Assembly: GCF_024398035.1 (NCBI RefSeq)
Contig: NZ_CP073748.1
Location: 3,091,001-3,155,000 of the forward strand
Direction: 5' to 3'
DNA length: 64,000 nucleotides
Source: Kordiimonas sp. SCSIO 12603
GTDB taxonomy: Bacteria; Pseudomonadota; Alphaproteobacteria; Sphingomonadales; Kordiimonadaceae
In this document: piece after piece, positions 1 through 9,719 of the stretch
Position numbering within the stretch: the first letter of the stretch is position 1
Layout of the letters: each line of letters starts with the position of its first letter
Made by a program: the position numbers and the translations under genes
Notes under the pieces: model-generated
The model's database searches: none
The model's input: the letters and a program-made list of their open reading frames with translations, nothing else
Told to the model about the DNA's origin: nothing

Positions 1-712
1 TAAGCTTCCATGCATGGGTGCCCTCTGGGTTTTTAAACGTACTACCGCCAGTACGAGTACCGATGGGCTGGCTCTCTGAGCGCGCATTTGTGATCTCGTC
101 CATACGCTTCTGTATCTCAGCAGGATCACCATCCTTTACTTGAAACGATGCTCCTAAAAAGATCAAGTCTGCTGGCAAAGCTGTTTTGCGGTAACTGAAG
201 TCAAAATCATCCAATTTGAACTCGTGCATATGCCCATACCGATCAACGGCATGAGAATGCAACAGAACATCCTTGATCTCACGGCCGTAAGCACCTGCAT
301 TCATTCGTAATGCACCGCCGACTGTTCCTGGTACCCCCACCATGAATTCAAGTCCTGTTTTACCCGCTTTCTGTGCTTCTCGCGCAACATGTACATCCAT
401 TGTTCCAGCAAGAGCTTTCAGTACATTTCCTTGAATAAGGGTGCCTGAAAAGCCTCTGCCCAGCCGGATAACAATCCCCCTAACACCACCATCTCGTACA
501 AGTAAATTAGAGCCAACACCTACCACGGTAATTGGTATTTCACTGGGCACATGGCGTAGAAAGGTTTGTAAATCTGCTTCATCCGCGGGTTCAAATAAAA
601 TATCAGCCGGCCCACCGGTTCTGAACCAGCTGAGACGCGCAAGATCGGCGCCTTCCTTGAGGCGTCCTTTCAAATGCGGCATATCTTCCAAGAATGAATA
701 AGCAGTTGTCAT
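1..712 (-). CDS. murB: UDP-N-acetylenolpyruvoylglucosamine reductase MurB (C-terminus cut by window edge)
   Basis: MurB is a cytoplasmic FAD enzyme that reduces UDP-GlcNAc-enolpyruvate to UDP-MurNAc with NADPH, the second committed step of peptidoglycan precursor synthesis. I translated the minus strand from the ATG at 712: 237 codons are open to the window edge, so the last roughly 60-80 residues are missing. Visible family motifs are RTGGPA near residue 30, VGVGSNLLVRDGG near 60, GVPGTVGGALRMNAGAYG near 125 (FAD-binding core), SYRKT near 180 and RTGGSTFKNP near 225 (substrate-binding region). The gene starts 3 bp after the murC stop, as is usual in alphaproteobacterial dcw clusters, and is last in the operon as seen here. 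Confidence 0.96.
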   Translation of the reverse strand, partial: MTTAYSFLEDMPHLKGRLKEGADLARLSWFRTGGPADILFEPADEADLQTFLRHVPSEIPITVVGVGSNLLVRDGGVRGIVIRLGRGFSGTLIQGNVLKALAGTMDVHVAREAQKAGKTGLEFMVGVPGTVGGALRMNAGAYGREIKDVLLHSHAVDRYGHMHEFKLDDFDFSYRKTALPADLIFLGASFQVKDGDPAEIQKRMDEITNARSESQPIGTRTGGSTFKNPEGTHAWKL

Positions 713-715
713 GAT

Positions 716-2116
716 TTAGGACCCTAACTGCTCAGGCAAATCATGAGCCCATTTGGTGATAGACCCGGCACCAAGACAAATAACAGCATCACCAGCTTCG
801 GCATATTTGCCGACCACTGCAGCCAAATCGTCAGGCCCATTTACTACGTCAACAAGCCTATGACCATGAGTACGGATGCCTTCAGCAAGGCTATCACGAT
901 TAATGCCCTCTATTGGTTGTTCACCTGCTTCATATACAGGTGCAACAAGCACTACATCTGCATCATTAAAACAGGTACAGAACTCTTCGAATAAACTTTC
1001 AAGACGCGTATATCTATGAGGCTGTGCAACTGCAATAACCTTACCTTCAAAACTCTCGCGCGCAGCTTTCAGTACAGCGCCAATCTCTACCGGGTGATGA
1101 CCATAGTCATCGATCACTGTCACACCGTTCGCCTCGCCAGTTTTAGTAAACCTGCGTTTTACACCACCAAAGCTTTCAAATGCTTTGCGGAGTGTTTCAT
1201 CTTCCACATACATCTCAAGGCCAACACAAATAGCCGCGAGTGCATTTTGAATATTATGATCCCCTGGCATTGGAAGCTTAATACCTTGAATAACCCGGCC
1301 ATCTGCATTCGCCGTTTCTCTCAAACGCACATCGAAAGTAACAGCGCCGGAGGATGGTCTAATATTTACCGCTTGCACATCAGCTTGGGCGCTCAATCCG
1401 TAAGTGATGAACTTCCGGTCTTGGATATTTGCGATTAACCCTTGCACCTCTGGGTGATCAACACACAGTACCGCTGCACCATAAAATGGGACACGTTCGA
1501 GAAATGTTTTAAAGGCTTCCTTTTCCGCTTCAAACGTGCCGTAGAAATCTAGATGTTCAGCATCCAGATTGGTAACAACAGCAATTGTTGCAGGAAGCTT
1601 CACGAAAGTACCGTCACTTTCGTCGGCTTCTACAACCATCCAATCCCCTTCACCAAGGCGAGCATTTGTACCGTAGCTGTTGATAATACCGCCATTGATC
1701 ACAGTCGGGTCGATACCAGCAGCTTCAAGAACGGTTGCGACCATGGATGTGGTTGTTGTTTTACCGTGAGTACCGGCAACTGATACACACCACTTAAGGC
1801 GCATAAGCTCGGCAAGCATTTCAGCACGACGTACGACCGGGATAGAGCGAATTCGAGCTTCAATCACTTCAGGATTGTCAGCTTTAATAGCGGTAGATAC
1901 CACCAGCACCTGTGCATCTGCAACATTCTCAGCCTTCTGGCCGACCATCACCCTTATTCCCAGCTTCTGTAGACGTTCAACATTGGGATTAGCACTTATA
2001 TCTGAACCTTGAACGTTATAGCCAAGGTTATGCATTACCTCTGCAATACCAGACATGCCAATACCACCAATACCCACAAAATGGACTGTGCCTATATCAA
2101 AGGGAATGCCCTTCAC
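716..2116 (-). CDS. murC: UDP-N-acetylmuramate--L-alanine ligase MurC
   Basis: MurC is the cytoplasmic ATP-dependent ligase that adds L-alanine to UDP-MurNAc, the first residue of the stem peptide. The 466-residue product has the N-terminal Rossmann motif [12 protein letters not shown] near residue 12, the Mur-ligase P-loop GTHGKTTTT near 114, the central [10 protein letters not shown] stretch with the metal-binding acidic residues, and the C-terminal DDYGHHP motif near 335. Length is normal. The start is GTG at 2116, overlapping the murG stop by 4 bp (GTGA), with a GGAG ribosome-binding site about 8 bases upstream. Translational coupling to murG is likely. Confidence 0.97.
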   Translation of the reverse strand: MKGIPFDIGTVHFVGIGGIGMSGIAEVMHNLGYNVQGSDISANPNVERLQKLGIRVMVGQKAENVADAQVLVVSTAIKADNPEVIEARIRSIPVVRRAEMLAELMRLKWCVSVAGTHGKTTTTSMVATVLEAAGIDPTVINGGIINSYGTNARLGEGDWMVVEADESDGTFVKLPATIAVVTNLDAEHLDFYGTFEAEKEAFKTFLERVPFYGAAVLCVDHPEVQGLIANIQDRKFITYGLSAQADVQAVNIRPSSGAVTFDVRLRETANADGRVIQGIKLPMPGDHNIQNALAAICVGLEMYVEDETLRKAFESFGGVKRRFTKTGEANGVTVIDDYGHHPVEIGAVLKAARESFEGKVIAVAQPHRYTRLESLFEEFCTCFNDADVVLVAPVYEAGEQPIEGINRDSLAEGIRTHGHRLVDVVNGPDDLAAVVGKYAEAGDAVICLGAGSITKWAHDLPEQLGS

Positions 2117-3240
2117 GCAGATACTCCTTCACCTTCACAAATATTAACTACGATATCCGCAAGTCTGTCTGCCGCGTCGAGGCGCGCTATTGAACGCATA
2201 CCGTCAGACCCGTTCCTAAGGTCACCCATGTCTTCAAACATTCTATTGAGCTTTTCAGTGACAGCTTCAGGCGTAAATTCTTCTTCAGGCATCATCCAAC
2301 CGCCGCCAGCTTCTTCAACAATGCGTGCATTTGCGGTTTGATGATCATCAGCAGCAATTTTAAGCGGCACCAAAATAGCCGGACGCCCCATGGCTGTAAG
2401 CTCAGAGAGTGTTGATGCGCCGGAACGGCAGATTACCAATTGTGTACGAAGCAGGATTCCACCTACATCGTCAAAATATGGTTTTACTTCCGCCGCTATA
2501 TTAGCTTCTGCATATGCAATTTTTACACGGTCAACATCTTCAGGACGTGCCTGATGCACAATATCTAATCTGCTTTTATGCTCTTCCGGTAAAGCTGTTA
2601 GGGCACTAGGTATCACATCAGAAAGGATACGGGCACCTTGACTACCACCAATAACGAAAATACGGATTGCACCGAGACCGAATGGCACCGAATATGCAAT
2701 ATTGGCGAGCTTGGCGATTAGCCTTCGTACCGGATTACCTGTTACCATGGTTTTTACGCCGTAAGGCACACGTTCAGTATTCTCCACACTAAGTGCGATC
2801 AGCTCCGCATCTTTCGACATCATACGGTTAACACGACCAAGAACAGCATTTTGTTCATGGAGCACAAAGGGAATTCCTAAACTACGAGCCGCCATCACAG
2901 CTGGAAGCGAGGGGTACCCGCCAAAACCAACAACGATAGATGGAATGTCTTTCTTAAATTGTTTGCGTACTTTCAAAGTACTTGAAGCAAGGCTGATTGC
3001 AGATTTGATCTTCCCTAAAAAGCCGCCACCCATATGGCTAGAAGCACTCAAGATCGTTTTATCGAGATCAGCCATAATGTTGCCAAGCGCTATACCGCGC
3101 TTATCAGTAATTAATGAGACCTTATAGCCTTCCTCGGTTAATTTATCCGCCACAGCCTCCGCAGGCATCATATGCCCCCCGGTACCACCGGCCGCGAGAA
3201 TTATCTTGGGTGCGCGTAATGGCATTCTCTGTTCCATCAT
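2113..3240 (-). CDS. murG: UDP-GlcNAc:lipid I N-acetylglucosaminyltransferase MurG
   Basis: MurG transfers GlcNAc from UDP-GlcNAc to lipid I, making lipid II on the inner face of the membrane. It shows the N-terminal glycine-rich loop [12 protein letters not shown], the GFGGYPS motif, [13 protein letters not shown], the second-domain loop VIGGSQGAR and the UDP-binding segment [12 protein letters not shown] chose the ATG at 3240 (375 residues) because it overlaps the ftsW stop in an ATGA arrangement and has GGAGAG about 8 bases upstream. A GTG at 3255 would add five residues. The gene sits between ftsW and murC in the dcw operon. Confidence 0.96.
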   Translation of the reverse strand: MMEQRMPLRAPKIILAAGGTGGHMMPAEAVADKLTEEGYKVSLITDKRGIALGNIMADLDKTILSASSHMGGGFLGKIKSAISLASSTLKVRKQFKKDIPSIVVGFGGYPSLPAVMAARSLGIPFVLHEQNAVLGRVNRMMSKDAELIALSVENTERVPYGVKTMVTGNPVRRLIAKLANIAYSVPFGLGAIRIFVIGGSQGARILSDVIPSALTALPEEHKSRLDIVHQARPEDVDRVKIAYAEANIAAEVKPYFDDVGGILLRTQLVICRSGASTLSELTAMGRPAILVPLKIAADDHQTANARIVEEAGGGWMMPEEEFTPEAVTEKLNRMFEDMGDLRNGSDGMRSIARLDAADRLADIVVNICEGEGVSA

Positions 3241-4388
3241 TCTGCGGCTCTCCACCCTACAGGGTCAAAACCCGGCTGGATAAATCTGTTCCGCCGGGTG
3301 AAAGCAAGTGTCATCCCCATCCCAATGGCAAGCGCTACCATTGATGACCCACCAGAAGATACGAACGGCAATGTCATACCCTTGGAAGGCAAAATCGCGA
3401 GGTTCACCCCCACATTGATTAATGTTTGAAGCCCGAACTGCATAATTAAACCCGCCGCAGCAAGCAGGCGGAATGGATTTTCCTCATTAACCAAATGAGC
3501 CAAACCACGCACAACAATACCGGCAAATAAAAGAAGCAGCATTACCCCTGCAATTGCGCCAAACTCTTCCCCAATAACCGCAAAGATATAATCTGTGTGT
3601 GCATCAGGCAGACCAAGTTTCACAACTCCCTCACCCGGCCCTTTGCCAAACAAACCGCCGGAGCCAAAAGCTTCCATAGCCTTGTCTGTTTGGTAGGTAT
3701 CGCCGCTAGCTGGATTAATGAAACGGTCAATCCGGCTAGCTACGTGAGGCAGCAATGCATATGCAAGCCCGGCCCCTAGCAAACCAAGACCACCAGCAAT
3801 CATCAACCAAGTCATGGGCAGTCCAGCAAGGGCCATCTGTCCCATCCATACAGTGCTCACAAGCACGGTCTGACCAAAATCTGGTTGAGAAATCAGGAAG
3901 GCAACCACAATTAAATACAGTGCAAAACTGATCTGTTTTGCAGGAATTTTTTCACCGTTCAGGTCAGCAGATAAAATCCAAGCCGTCGTTACAATAAAAA
4001 CAGGCTTCAAGAACTCACTGGGCTGCAAGGTAAAACTACCAAGCGGCAACCAGCGAGTTGCTCCCTTAATTTCCGGCGCGATCAACAGCGTAAGTGCCAT
4101 TAAAGCCAAAGTGATGGGAAACCCAATTATCGCCAGCCTGCGGACCAGATCAGTACTCATCATGGAAACAATTAAGACTGCGCCCAAGGAAACACCGAGG
4201 AAAAGTCCCTGTTTTTTAACGAAATACATGCTATCGAGGCCAAGCCGCTCTGCAACCGCAGGGCTTGCAGTAAGAGCAAGCCAAAGGCCTAGCACGATAA
4301 GCGCTAAGACAAGCACGAGCATCAGGCGATCAACTGTCCACCACCAACGAGAGAGAACCGAGTTGTCATTGCGAGAAAGGGCAATCAT
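3237..4388 (-). CDS. ftsW: Septal peptidoglycan polymerase FtsW (SEDS family)
   Basis: FtsW is the SEDS-family glycosyltransferase that polymerises lipid II at the division septum together with the transpeptidase FtsI, which is encoded in the same operon. The 383-residue product is strongly hydrophobic with about ten membrane segments. It carries SEDS signatures: LQPSEFLKP (near residue 125), the GSGGLFGKGPGEG loop, DYIFAVIGEEFG (near 270) and the C-terminal LPFVSSGGSS motif (near 340). It starts with ATG in a 4-bp ATGA overlap with the murD stop, and its own stop overlaps murG. It is separated from rodA-type paralogues by its dcw location. Confidence 0.96.
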   Translation of the reverse strand: MIALSRNDNSVLSRWWWTVDRLMLVLVLALIVLGLWLALTASPAVAERLGLDSMYFVKKQGLFLGVSLGAVLIVSMMSTDLVRRLAIIGFPITLALMALTLLIAPEIKGATRWLPLGSFTLQPSEFLKPVFIVTTAWILSADLNGEKIPAKQISFALYLIVVAFLISQPDFGQTVLVSTVWMGQMALAGLPMTWLMIAGGLGLLGAGLAYALLPHVASRIDRFINPASGDTYQTDKAMEAFGSGGLFGKGPGEGVVKLGLPDAHTDYIFAVIGEEFGAIAGVMLLLLFAGIVVRGLAHLVNEENPFRLLAAAGLIMQFGLQTLINVGVNLAILPSKGMTLPFVSSGGSSMVALAIGMGMTLAFTRRNRFIQPGFDPVGWRAAE

Positions 4389-5728
4389 GCCGCTGCTCCT
4401 TTCTCTTCACGAACAAGGGCTTTGAAGGCCTCACCGCGCTCTTCAAAATTCGAAAACTCATCAAAAGCTGTGCATGCCGGCGACAACAACACCACATCGC
4501 CGGGCTTCGCTGCGCTACAAGCAGCTACTACAGCCTCAGCCATAGACACGAAACATTCTGCTTCAAGACTTTCACCAAGATCTTTGTATAGAGAACTTGC
4601 AACCTCACCCGCAAAATAACCTTTTTTCACGTGTGTAATGGCGGTCTTCATATGAGTGAAATCTGTCTCTTTTGCTCTGCCGCAAGCAATCCAGTGAATA
4701 TCCTCAAAAGAAGAAAGCGCTCTAATGGCGGCATCACTGTTCGTCGCTTTAGAATCGTTGATGTAAGTTACACCATCAAACATACCCACAAGCTCTTGCC
4801 TGTGCTCTAGCCCTGGGAAGGTTTCAAAGCTGGCAAGAATGTCTGCATCAGCAAACCCTAGCGCTTTGCCAATCGCAAACGCACAAGCTGCATTTTGGTG
4901 ATTATGCGCACCTCGCAAACGATTGAGATCAGATAAATCTGATACTTTTTCTTCATCTGCCATCAACAAACCATTCGAAACCGAATAATCCGCCACGACA
5001 CCTTTCGTAGAAACCGTCACATTGTCGGACAAACCGTCTGCGATTTCTTGCGAAGACCTATCATCAACACCTAAAATGGCCGTTTGCCCATTTGACTGCA
5101 TTTCAAATAATCTGCGTTTCGCCGCAACATAGCCAGCCATGTCGCCGTGTCGGTCCAAATGGTCAGGTGACATATTCAAAAGGACAGCGACATCCGCATC
5201 AAATGCCTTTGTTAAATCCAACTGAAAAGAAGACATTTCAAATACATACACACCACCTGCAGGCAATGCATCGAGGGCCAATACACCGGTACCAATATTA
5301 CCGCCCACAACGACAGGTTTTCCACATTCAGCAATCATATGTGCCACCAACATTGTTGTGGTGGACTTACCATTAGTGCCAGTGATAGCCACAACCTTAT
5401 GCGCAGGCATTCCTGTTCGGGCTGCTTCAAAGACGTCAAAATCACTGATGATTTTCACATCATTCGCAGCAGCTTTCAGCGCCAACTCATGAGGTTCAGG
5501 GTGTGTAAGCGGCACTCCCGGTGCCAACAACAACTCATCAAGATATGAGAAATCCAGCTCATAAAGGTTTGATACATGCTCCGCCACTTCGTTCCTGCGG
5601 TCAGCATTATCATCGTAGGCAAAAACCTTAGCACCAGACGCAGCTAAGGCTTTGACCGCGGCAACACCTGTGCGTGCCAGACCAAAAACTCCAACTGATT
5701 TACCATCATATGCTGGTGCCGTAATCAA
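4385..5728 (-). CDS. murD: UDP-N-acetylmuramoylalanine--D-glutamate ligase MurD
   Basis: MurD adds D-glutamate to UDP-MurNAc-L-Ala in the cytoplasm, using ATP. The product is 447 residues. Motifs include the N-terminal VFGLARTGVA, the P-loop ITGTNGKSTTT near 115, the central LNMSPDHLDRHG, and the C-terminal NDSKATN near 320 with LLSPACTAFDEFSNFEERG near 415. The only in-frame start that keeps the complete N-terminal domain is a TTG at 5728, preceded by GAGG at the mraY stop 9 bases earlier. A TTG start suggests reduced or coupled translation. It overlaps ftsW by 4 bp. Confidence 0.96.
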   Translation of the reverse strand: MITAPAYDGKSVGVFGLARTGVAAVKALAASGAKVFAYDDNADRRNEVAEHVSNLYELDFSYLDELLLAPGVPLTHPEPHELALKAAANDVKIISDFDVFEAARTGMPAHKVVAITGTNGKSTTTMLVAHMIAECGKPVVVGGNIGTGVLALDALPAGGVYVFEMSSFQLDLTKAFDADVAVLLNMSPDHLDRHGDMAGYVAAKRRLFEMQSNGQTAILGVDDRSSQEIADGLSDNVTVSTKGVVADYSVSNGLLMADEEKVSDLSDLNRLRGAHNHQNAACAFAIGKALGFADADILASFETFPGLEHRQELVGMFDGVTYINDSKATNSDAAIRALSSFEDIHWIACGRAKETDFTHMKTAITHVKKGYFAGEVASSLYKDLGESLEAECFVSMAEAVVAACSAAKPGDVVLLSPACTAFDEFSNFEERGEAFKALVREEKGAAA

Positions 5729-5734
5729 AGCTGT

Positions 5735-6799
5735 TTACCTCAACTTCAATGTTGCGAGGCCAATCATCGCGAGGATAAAGGCGATAATCCAAAACCGAAT
5801 AACAATGGTCGGTTCCGCCCAACCTTTTTGTTCATAGTGGTGATGAAGCGGAGCCATGCGAAACACACGTTTACCGGTGAGCTTAAAGGAGGCTACCTGT
5901 ACAATTACAGAAATTGTTTCAAGCCAGAACAAACCACCAATGATACCGAGAACAATCTCATGCTTAATCACTACAGCCATAGCGCCGATTGCGCCGCCAA
6001 GTGCTAACGACCCCGTATCGCCCATAAAGATGGCAGCCGGCGGTGCATTAAACCAAAGGAAACCCAAGCCAGCGCCAATGATCGCACCACATAGAATGGC
6101 AAGTTCACCGGCTCCTGCCACATATGGCACGCCTAAATATTCAGTATAAACTGTGCTGCCCACCACATATGCAATAAAACCAAGAGCACCTACAGCGATA
6201 ATAACGGGAACCGTTGCAAGGCCATCAAGACCATCCGTTAAGTTCACAGCATTCCCGGCCCAAACCATCACAAGCATAGCAAACGGAATGTAGAACACAC
6301 CGAGGTTCACCAAAAAATTCTTTGCAAATGGCAACGACAGATCTGTACCGTTCATTGTTGTGAGAAACCAAGCCACACCGCCCGCGATTGCAAACTCTAG
6401 CGCTAAACGAAGTTTTCCAGGAAACCCTGCCGATGATCGTTTCGTTACCTTCAGATAGTCATCCACAAAACCGATTGCACCAAAACCCAGAGTAACTGTC
6501 ATGACGGCCCACACATATGGGTTTGAGAGGTCAGCCCACAGAAAAGTGGAGATACCAAGCCCCAACAAAATCATAAACCCACCCATGGTAGGCGTACCTT
6601 GCTTTGTCAGGATATGGCTTTCAGGGCCATCTTCCCTGATTGGCTGGCCTTTTTTCTGCTTGGACTTTAACCACCGGATAATAGCAGGGCCAAACACGAA
6701 ACAAATAATCATTGCAGTAAAAATCGCACCACCGGTTCGAAACGTCAGATACCGGAACAGGTTAAATATACCGCCTTGATCTGCTAATAAATATAGCAC
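5735..6799 (-). CDS. mraY: Phospho-N-acetylmuramoyl-pentapeptide transferase MraY
   Basis: MraY is the integral membrane enzyme that transfers phospho-MurNAc-pentapeptide from UDP to undecaprenyl phosphate, giving lipid I. The 354-residue protein has about ten membrane segments and the family motifs GTPTMGG near 69, the aspartate-rich VDDYLK near 116, [10 protein letters not shown] near 190, [12 protein letters not shown] near 265 and the cytoplasmic MAPLHHHYE near 320. Length matches the family. The start is GTG at 6799 with a GGAG site about 8 bases before it. It lies between murF (14 bp upstream) and murD. Confidence 0.97.
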   Translation of the reverse strand: MLYLLADQGGIFNLFRYLTFRTGGAIFTAMIICFVFGPAIIRWLKSKQKKGQPIREDGPESHILTKQGTPTMGGFMILLGLGISTFLWADLSNPYVWAVMTVTLGFGAIGFVDDYLKVTKRSSAGFPGKLRLALEFAIAGGVAWFLTTMNGTDLSLPFAKNFLVNLGVFYIPFAMLVMVWAGNAVNLTDGLDGLATVPVIIAVGALGFIAYVVGSTVYTEYLGVPYVAGAGELAILCGAIIGAGLGFLWFNAPPAAIFMGDTGSLALGGAIGAMAVVIKHEIVLGIIGGLFWLETISVIVQVASFKLTGKRVFRMAPLHHHYEQKGWAEPTIVIRFWIIAFILAMIGLATLKLR

Positions 6800-6813
6800 G
6801 CGTTCACTCCTAC

Positions 6814-8259
6814 CTAAAACCCATGAGCACGCTGCAAGCCACTTTCAGGCGCAAGCGTGTCACATTTACTTAAATCCAACATGTTATTCACAAGCGCAGA
6901 TAAACCCGCACTGTTAGCTCCTTTTACCATCACAACATCGCCATCCCCCAGTCGCTGCATCAACTGCTCAGCAGATGCATCTGGATTGTGCCATCGTTCC
7001 GTTGGCAAGCCCGAAGCTTCGCCAACAGCAGCCATCTGGTCACCAAAGGCTATAACCTTCGACACACCGAATTTTTTGAGATCCGCGATAAGTGAGAAGT
7101 GAATTTCTTCACTGCGAGAGCCAAGTTCCTGCATATCAGCAAGAACAGCAATTCTCTTACCATGTTTACCTGTTTTCGCAAGGCTTAAACGCCGCAGAGC
7201 AGCGCGGATGCTAAGGATATTGGCGTTATAACTATCATCAATCAGCTTTGCCTCACCAAATCCCAACTGCAGGCTGTATTCTCGGCCTCGCCCCTGTTCT
7301 GCTTCAAGCGATGCAAGCGCTAAAGCCGCATGTCCCAGATCAGCACCAATCGCTTTCACTGCGGCGAGAATAAGTAAGCTATTCAATACCCACTCTCGAC
7401 CTGGCTGTGCCACTTTATAGGTAATGAGCGTTCCCATTACATTTGCTGTAAGACAGGTACAGTTGTGGTGTTCAGTCATCCGTACTGGATAAACATCCGC
7501 GTTATCTGTCACGGAAACACTAACAGCCTTGGCACCATACTTTTCCGCGGCCTTTTGAAGATCATCTTTATAGGGATGGTCGATACCATAGATAGCAAAA
7601 CCACCTTGTTTCAACGCCCCAAAAATAGAAGCCTTTTCTTCTGCAATATCAGATACATTCGCAAATGAAGCTTGATGCGCTGATCCAACTGTAGTGACAA
7701 TTGCTACATCAGGCTGAACCTTGGTAGCCTCCCGAATAATTTCACCTGGCTTATTCATTCCAAGCTCAAAAACTCCAAACCTGCTTTCTCTTGGCATTCG
7801 CGCTAGGGAAAGCGGGACCCCAACGTGATTATTGAAGCTCTTTATACTTGAATGAGTGTCACCAACTAACGCCAAACACTGACGAAGAGCCTGTACCACA
7901 CTGGTTTTGCCCGCACTCCCAGTGACACCTATTATACCAGCAGGCGCACGACCACGGGCATGATGTGCCATACGAACAAGCGCATAAGAAGTATCATCAA
8001 CAAAGACGAGACGATTATCGCCTTCTTTTACATCCTTTGGCGTTTCTGAAACAATGGCCGCGACAGCGCCCTTTTCAAATGCTTTGGCAACAAAATCGTG
8101 GCCATTAAGCGCTTCACCTTTCAGTGCAACAAATAAGTCACCTGGTAAGATGTCCCTGCTATCAACTTGCAAGCCATCAGCGTACCAGGGCCGGGCGGTT
8201 AACGCACCACATGTGGCGTTGATTTCAGCAGCGGTCCAAAGTGGCGTACCAATCTCCAT
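6814..8259 (-). CDS. murF: UDP-N-acetylmuramoyl-tripeptide--D-alanyl-D-alanine ligase MurF
   Basis: MurF adds the D-Ala-D-Ala dipeptide to UDP-MurNAc-tripeptide, completing the cytoplasmic precursor. The product shows the N-terminal Mur ligase domain with [15 protein letters not shown], the P-loop [11 protein letters not shown], the central GMNKPGEI, and the C-terminal [10 protein letters not shown] motif that is characteristic of MurF. I chose the ATG at 8259 (481 residues), one base after the murE stop and with AGAGGG about 8 bases upstream. A longer reading from a TTG at 8277 would overlap murE and adds nothing conserved. The order murE-murF-mraY is the standard one. Confidence 0.95.
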   Translation of the reverse strand: MEIGTPLWTAAEINATCGALTARPWYADGLQVDSRDILPGDLFVALKGEALNGHDFVAKAFEKGAVAAIVSETPKDVKEGDNRLVFVDDTSYALVRMAHHARGRAPAGIIGVTGSAGKTSVVQALRQCLALVGDTHSSIKSFNNHVGVPLSLARMPRESRFGVFELGMNKPGEIIREATKVQPDVAIVTTVGSAHQASFANVSDIAEEKASIFGALKQGGFAIYGIDHPYKDDLQKAAEKYGAKAVSVSVTDNADVYPVRMTEHHNCTCLTANVMGTLITYKVAQPGREWVLNSLLILAAVKAIGADLGHAALALASLEAEQGRGREYSLQLGFGEAKLIDDSYNANILSIRAALRRLSLAKTGKHGKRIAVLADMQELGSRSEEIHFSLIADLKKFGVSKVIAFGDQMAAVGEASGLPTERWHNPDASAEQLMQRLGDGDVVMVKGANSAGLSALVNNMLDLSKCDTLAPESGLQRAHGF

Positions 8260-8260
8260 G

Positions 8261-9706
8261 TTACACCCTCTTCCCAAGTACAGATTTCACAGCATCAACA
8301 TCTGAGAATGGCAAAACTTCATTCCCTACAATCTGTCCGGTTTCATGGCCTTTACCGGCTACAATCAACATGTCGCCACTGCCCATACTCTCTATTGCTC
8401 TCGCGATAGCTTCAGCCCGGTCGCCAATTTCCACTGCTCCCTGGGCTGCGATCATAATCTGTTCACGAATTACAGATGCATCTTCACTACGTGGGTTATC
8501 ATCAGTCACATAAACCGTATCTGCGAGTTTGCTGGCAATTTCTCCCATTTGAGGGCGCTTACCTGCGTCACGGTCTCCACCACACCCGAAAACCACATGA
8601 AGCTTATTCGGCTTATGTGCACGTGCCGCCTTCAGAACTGTACGAAGGCCATCCGGTGTATGCGCATAATCAACGAACACAGCGCCACCTTTAGAGGTCA
8701 AGCCAATCAATTCCATGCGTCCAGGCACACCATTCAGCCGCTCCATAGCGCCGACACTGGCAGAAACTTTTCCACCACATGCATGTACCAAACCAAGCGC
8801 CATCAAAACGTTATGAGCCTGAAAAGCACCGATCAGAGGCAACTTCACTTCATAACGTCCACCATCAATGGTAAATTCAATGATCTGTCCATCAGCCACA
8901 ACACGCTGCTCAACAAGATGGATAGAAGCACCTTCCCGTTTACCAACAGTTATACGGCTTAGATTTCGCGCCCACGCCACATCATCGAGCGTAGCGCCCC
9001 AGTGATCATCTACATTAATTACCGCACCATCACCTGGCATTAAAAGCTCTGCAAACATACGAGCTTTCGCGTAAAAATAGCCAAATTCAGTTTGGTGGTA
9101 ATCTAAATGATCCCGCGTAAGGTTTGTAAAACCGGCTGCACTTAAATTCAGTCCATCTAAGCGGTTTTGATCCAAACCATGGCTCGAGGCTTCTACTGCA
9201 ACATGCTGAACACCCTTTTCAGCAAGTTGAGCCATAGCACCGTACAAATCAACCGGGTCTGGTGTTGTTAAACCGCCATCTATTTGCACCGCCCCTGACT
9301 TAACACCAAGAGTTCCAATGCTTGCTGCTTCAACGCCGTTCAATTGCCAAAGCTGCCGAACAAAATCAGCTACAGATGTTTTCCCGTTAGTTCCTGTAAT
9401 AGCCACCTGCACTTCTGGTTGGGTACCACAAAACCGCGCGGCTAACTCGGCATAGCGTTTACGTGGGTTTTTATCTTCAACAAAAGCGACATGATCAGGA
9501 ACTACAGCGTCTGGTGTAGACAAAATAGACGTTGCACCGGACCGAATAGCATCCTCAATAAACTTGCGGCCATCCGTATGGCTACCAGGCAGAGCAACAA
9601 ACATATTTCCCGGCTTCACTGCGCGGCTATCCACGGTAAGGCCAGACACAATTGTATCGCCCTTTACCCTATTTCCGCCAAGCAGCTCTGCAAGCTTATA
9701 TGTCAT
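8261..9706 (-). CDS. murE: UDP-N-acetylmuramoyl-tripeptide synthetase MurE (meso-DAP adding)
   Basis: MurE adds the third residue of the stem peptide. It has SRAVKPGNMFVALPG near residue 30, the P-loop ITGTNGKTSV near 112, the central AVEASSHGLDQNR, and the C-terminal VDYAHTPDGL. The motif DNPRSED near 400 is the DNPR signature that in characterised MurE enzymes selects meso-diaminopimelate over lysine, so the wall is predicted to be the Gram-negative meso-DAP type. I chose the ATG at 9706 (481 residues), 13 bp after the ftsI stop. A reading from 9742 would overlap ftsI and gives an unconserved basic leader. Confidence 0.96.
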   Translation of the reverse strand: MTYKLAELLGGNRVKGDTIVSGLTVDSRAVKPGNMFVALPGSHTDGRKFIEDAIRSGATSILSTPDAVVPDHVAFVEDKNPRKRYAELAARFCGTQPEVQVAITGTNGKTSVADFVRQLWQLNGVEAASIGTLGVKSGAVQIDGGLTTPDPVDLYGAMAQLAEKGVQHVAVEASSHGLDQNRLDGLNLSAAGFTNLTRDHLDYHQTEFGYFYAKARMFAELLMPGDGAVINVDDHWGATLDDVAWARNLSRITVGKREGASIHLVEQRVVADGQIIEFTIDGGRYEVKLPLIGAFQAHNVLMALGLVHACGGKVSASVGAMERLNGVPGRMELIGLTSKGGAVFVDYAHTPDGLRTVLKAARAHKPNKLHVVFGCGGDRDAGKRPQMGEIASKLADTVYVTDDNPRSEDASVIREQIMIAAQGAVEIGDRAEAIARAIESMGSGDMLIVAGKGHETGQIVGNEVLPFSDVDAVKSVLGKRV

Positions 9707-9719
9707 ACTAGCTTTGCCC

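Noticed and set aside
8345-8962. Plus-strand open frame of 205 codons inside murE
   Set aside because: Antisense shadow of a conserved gene with Cys/His-rich, low-complexity composition.
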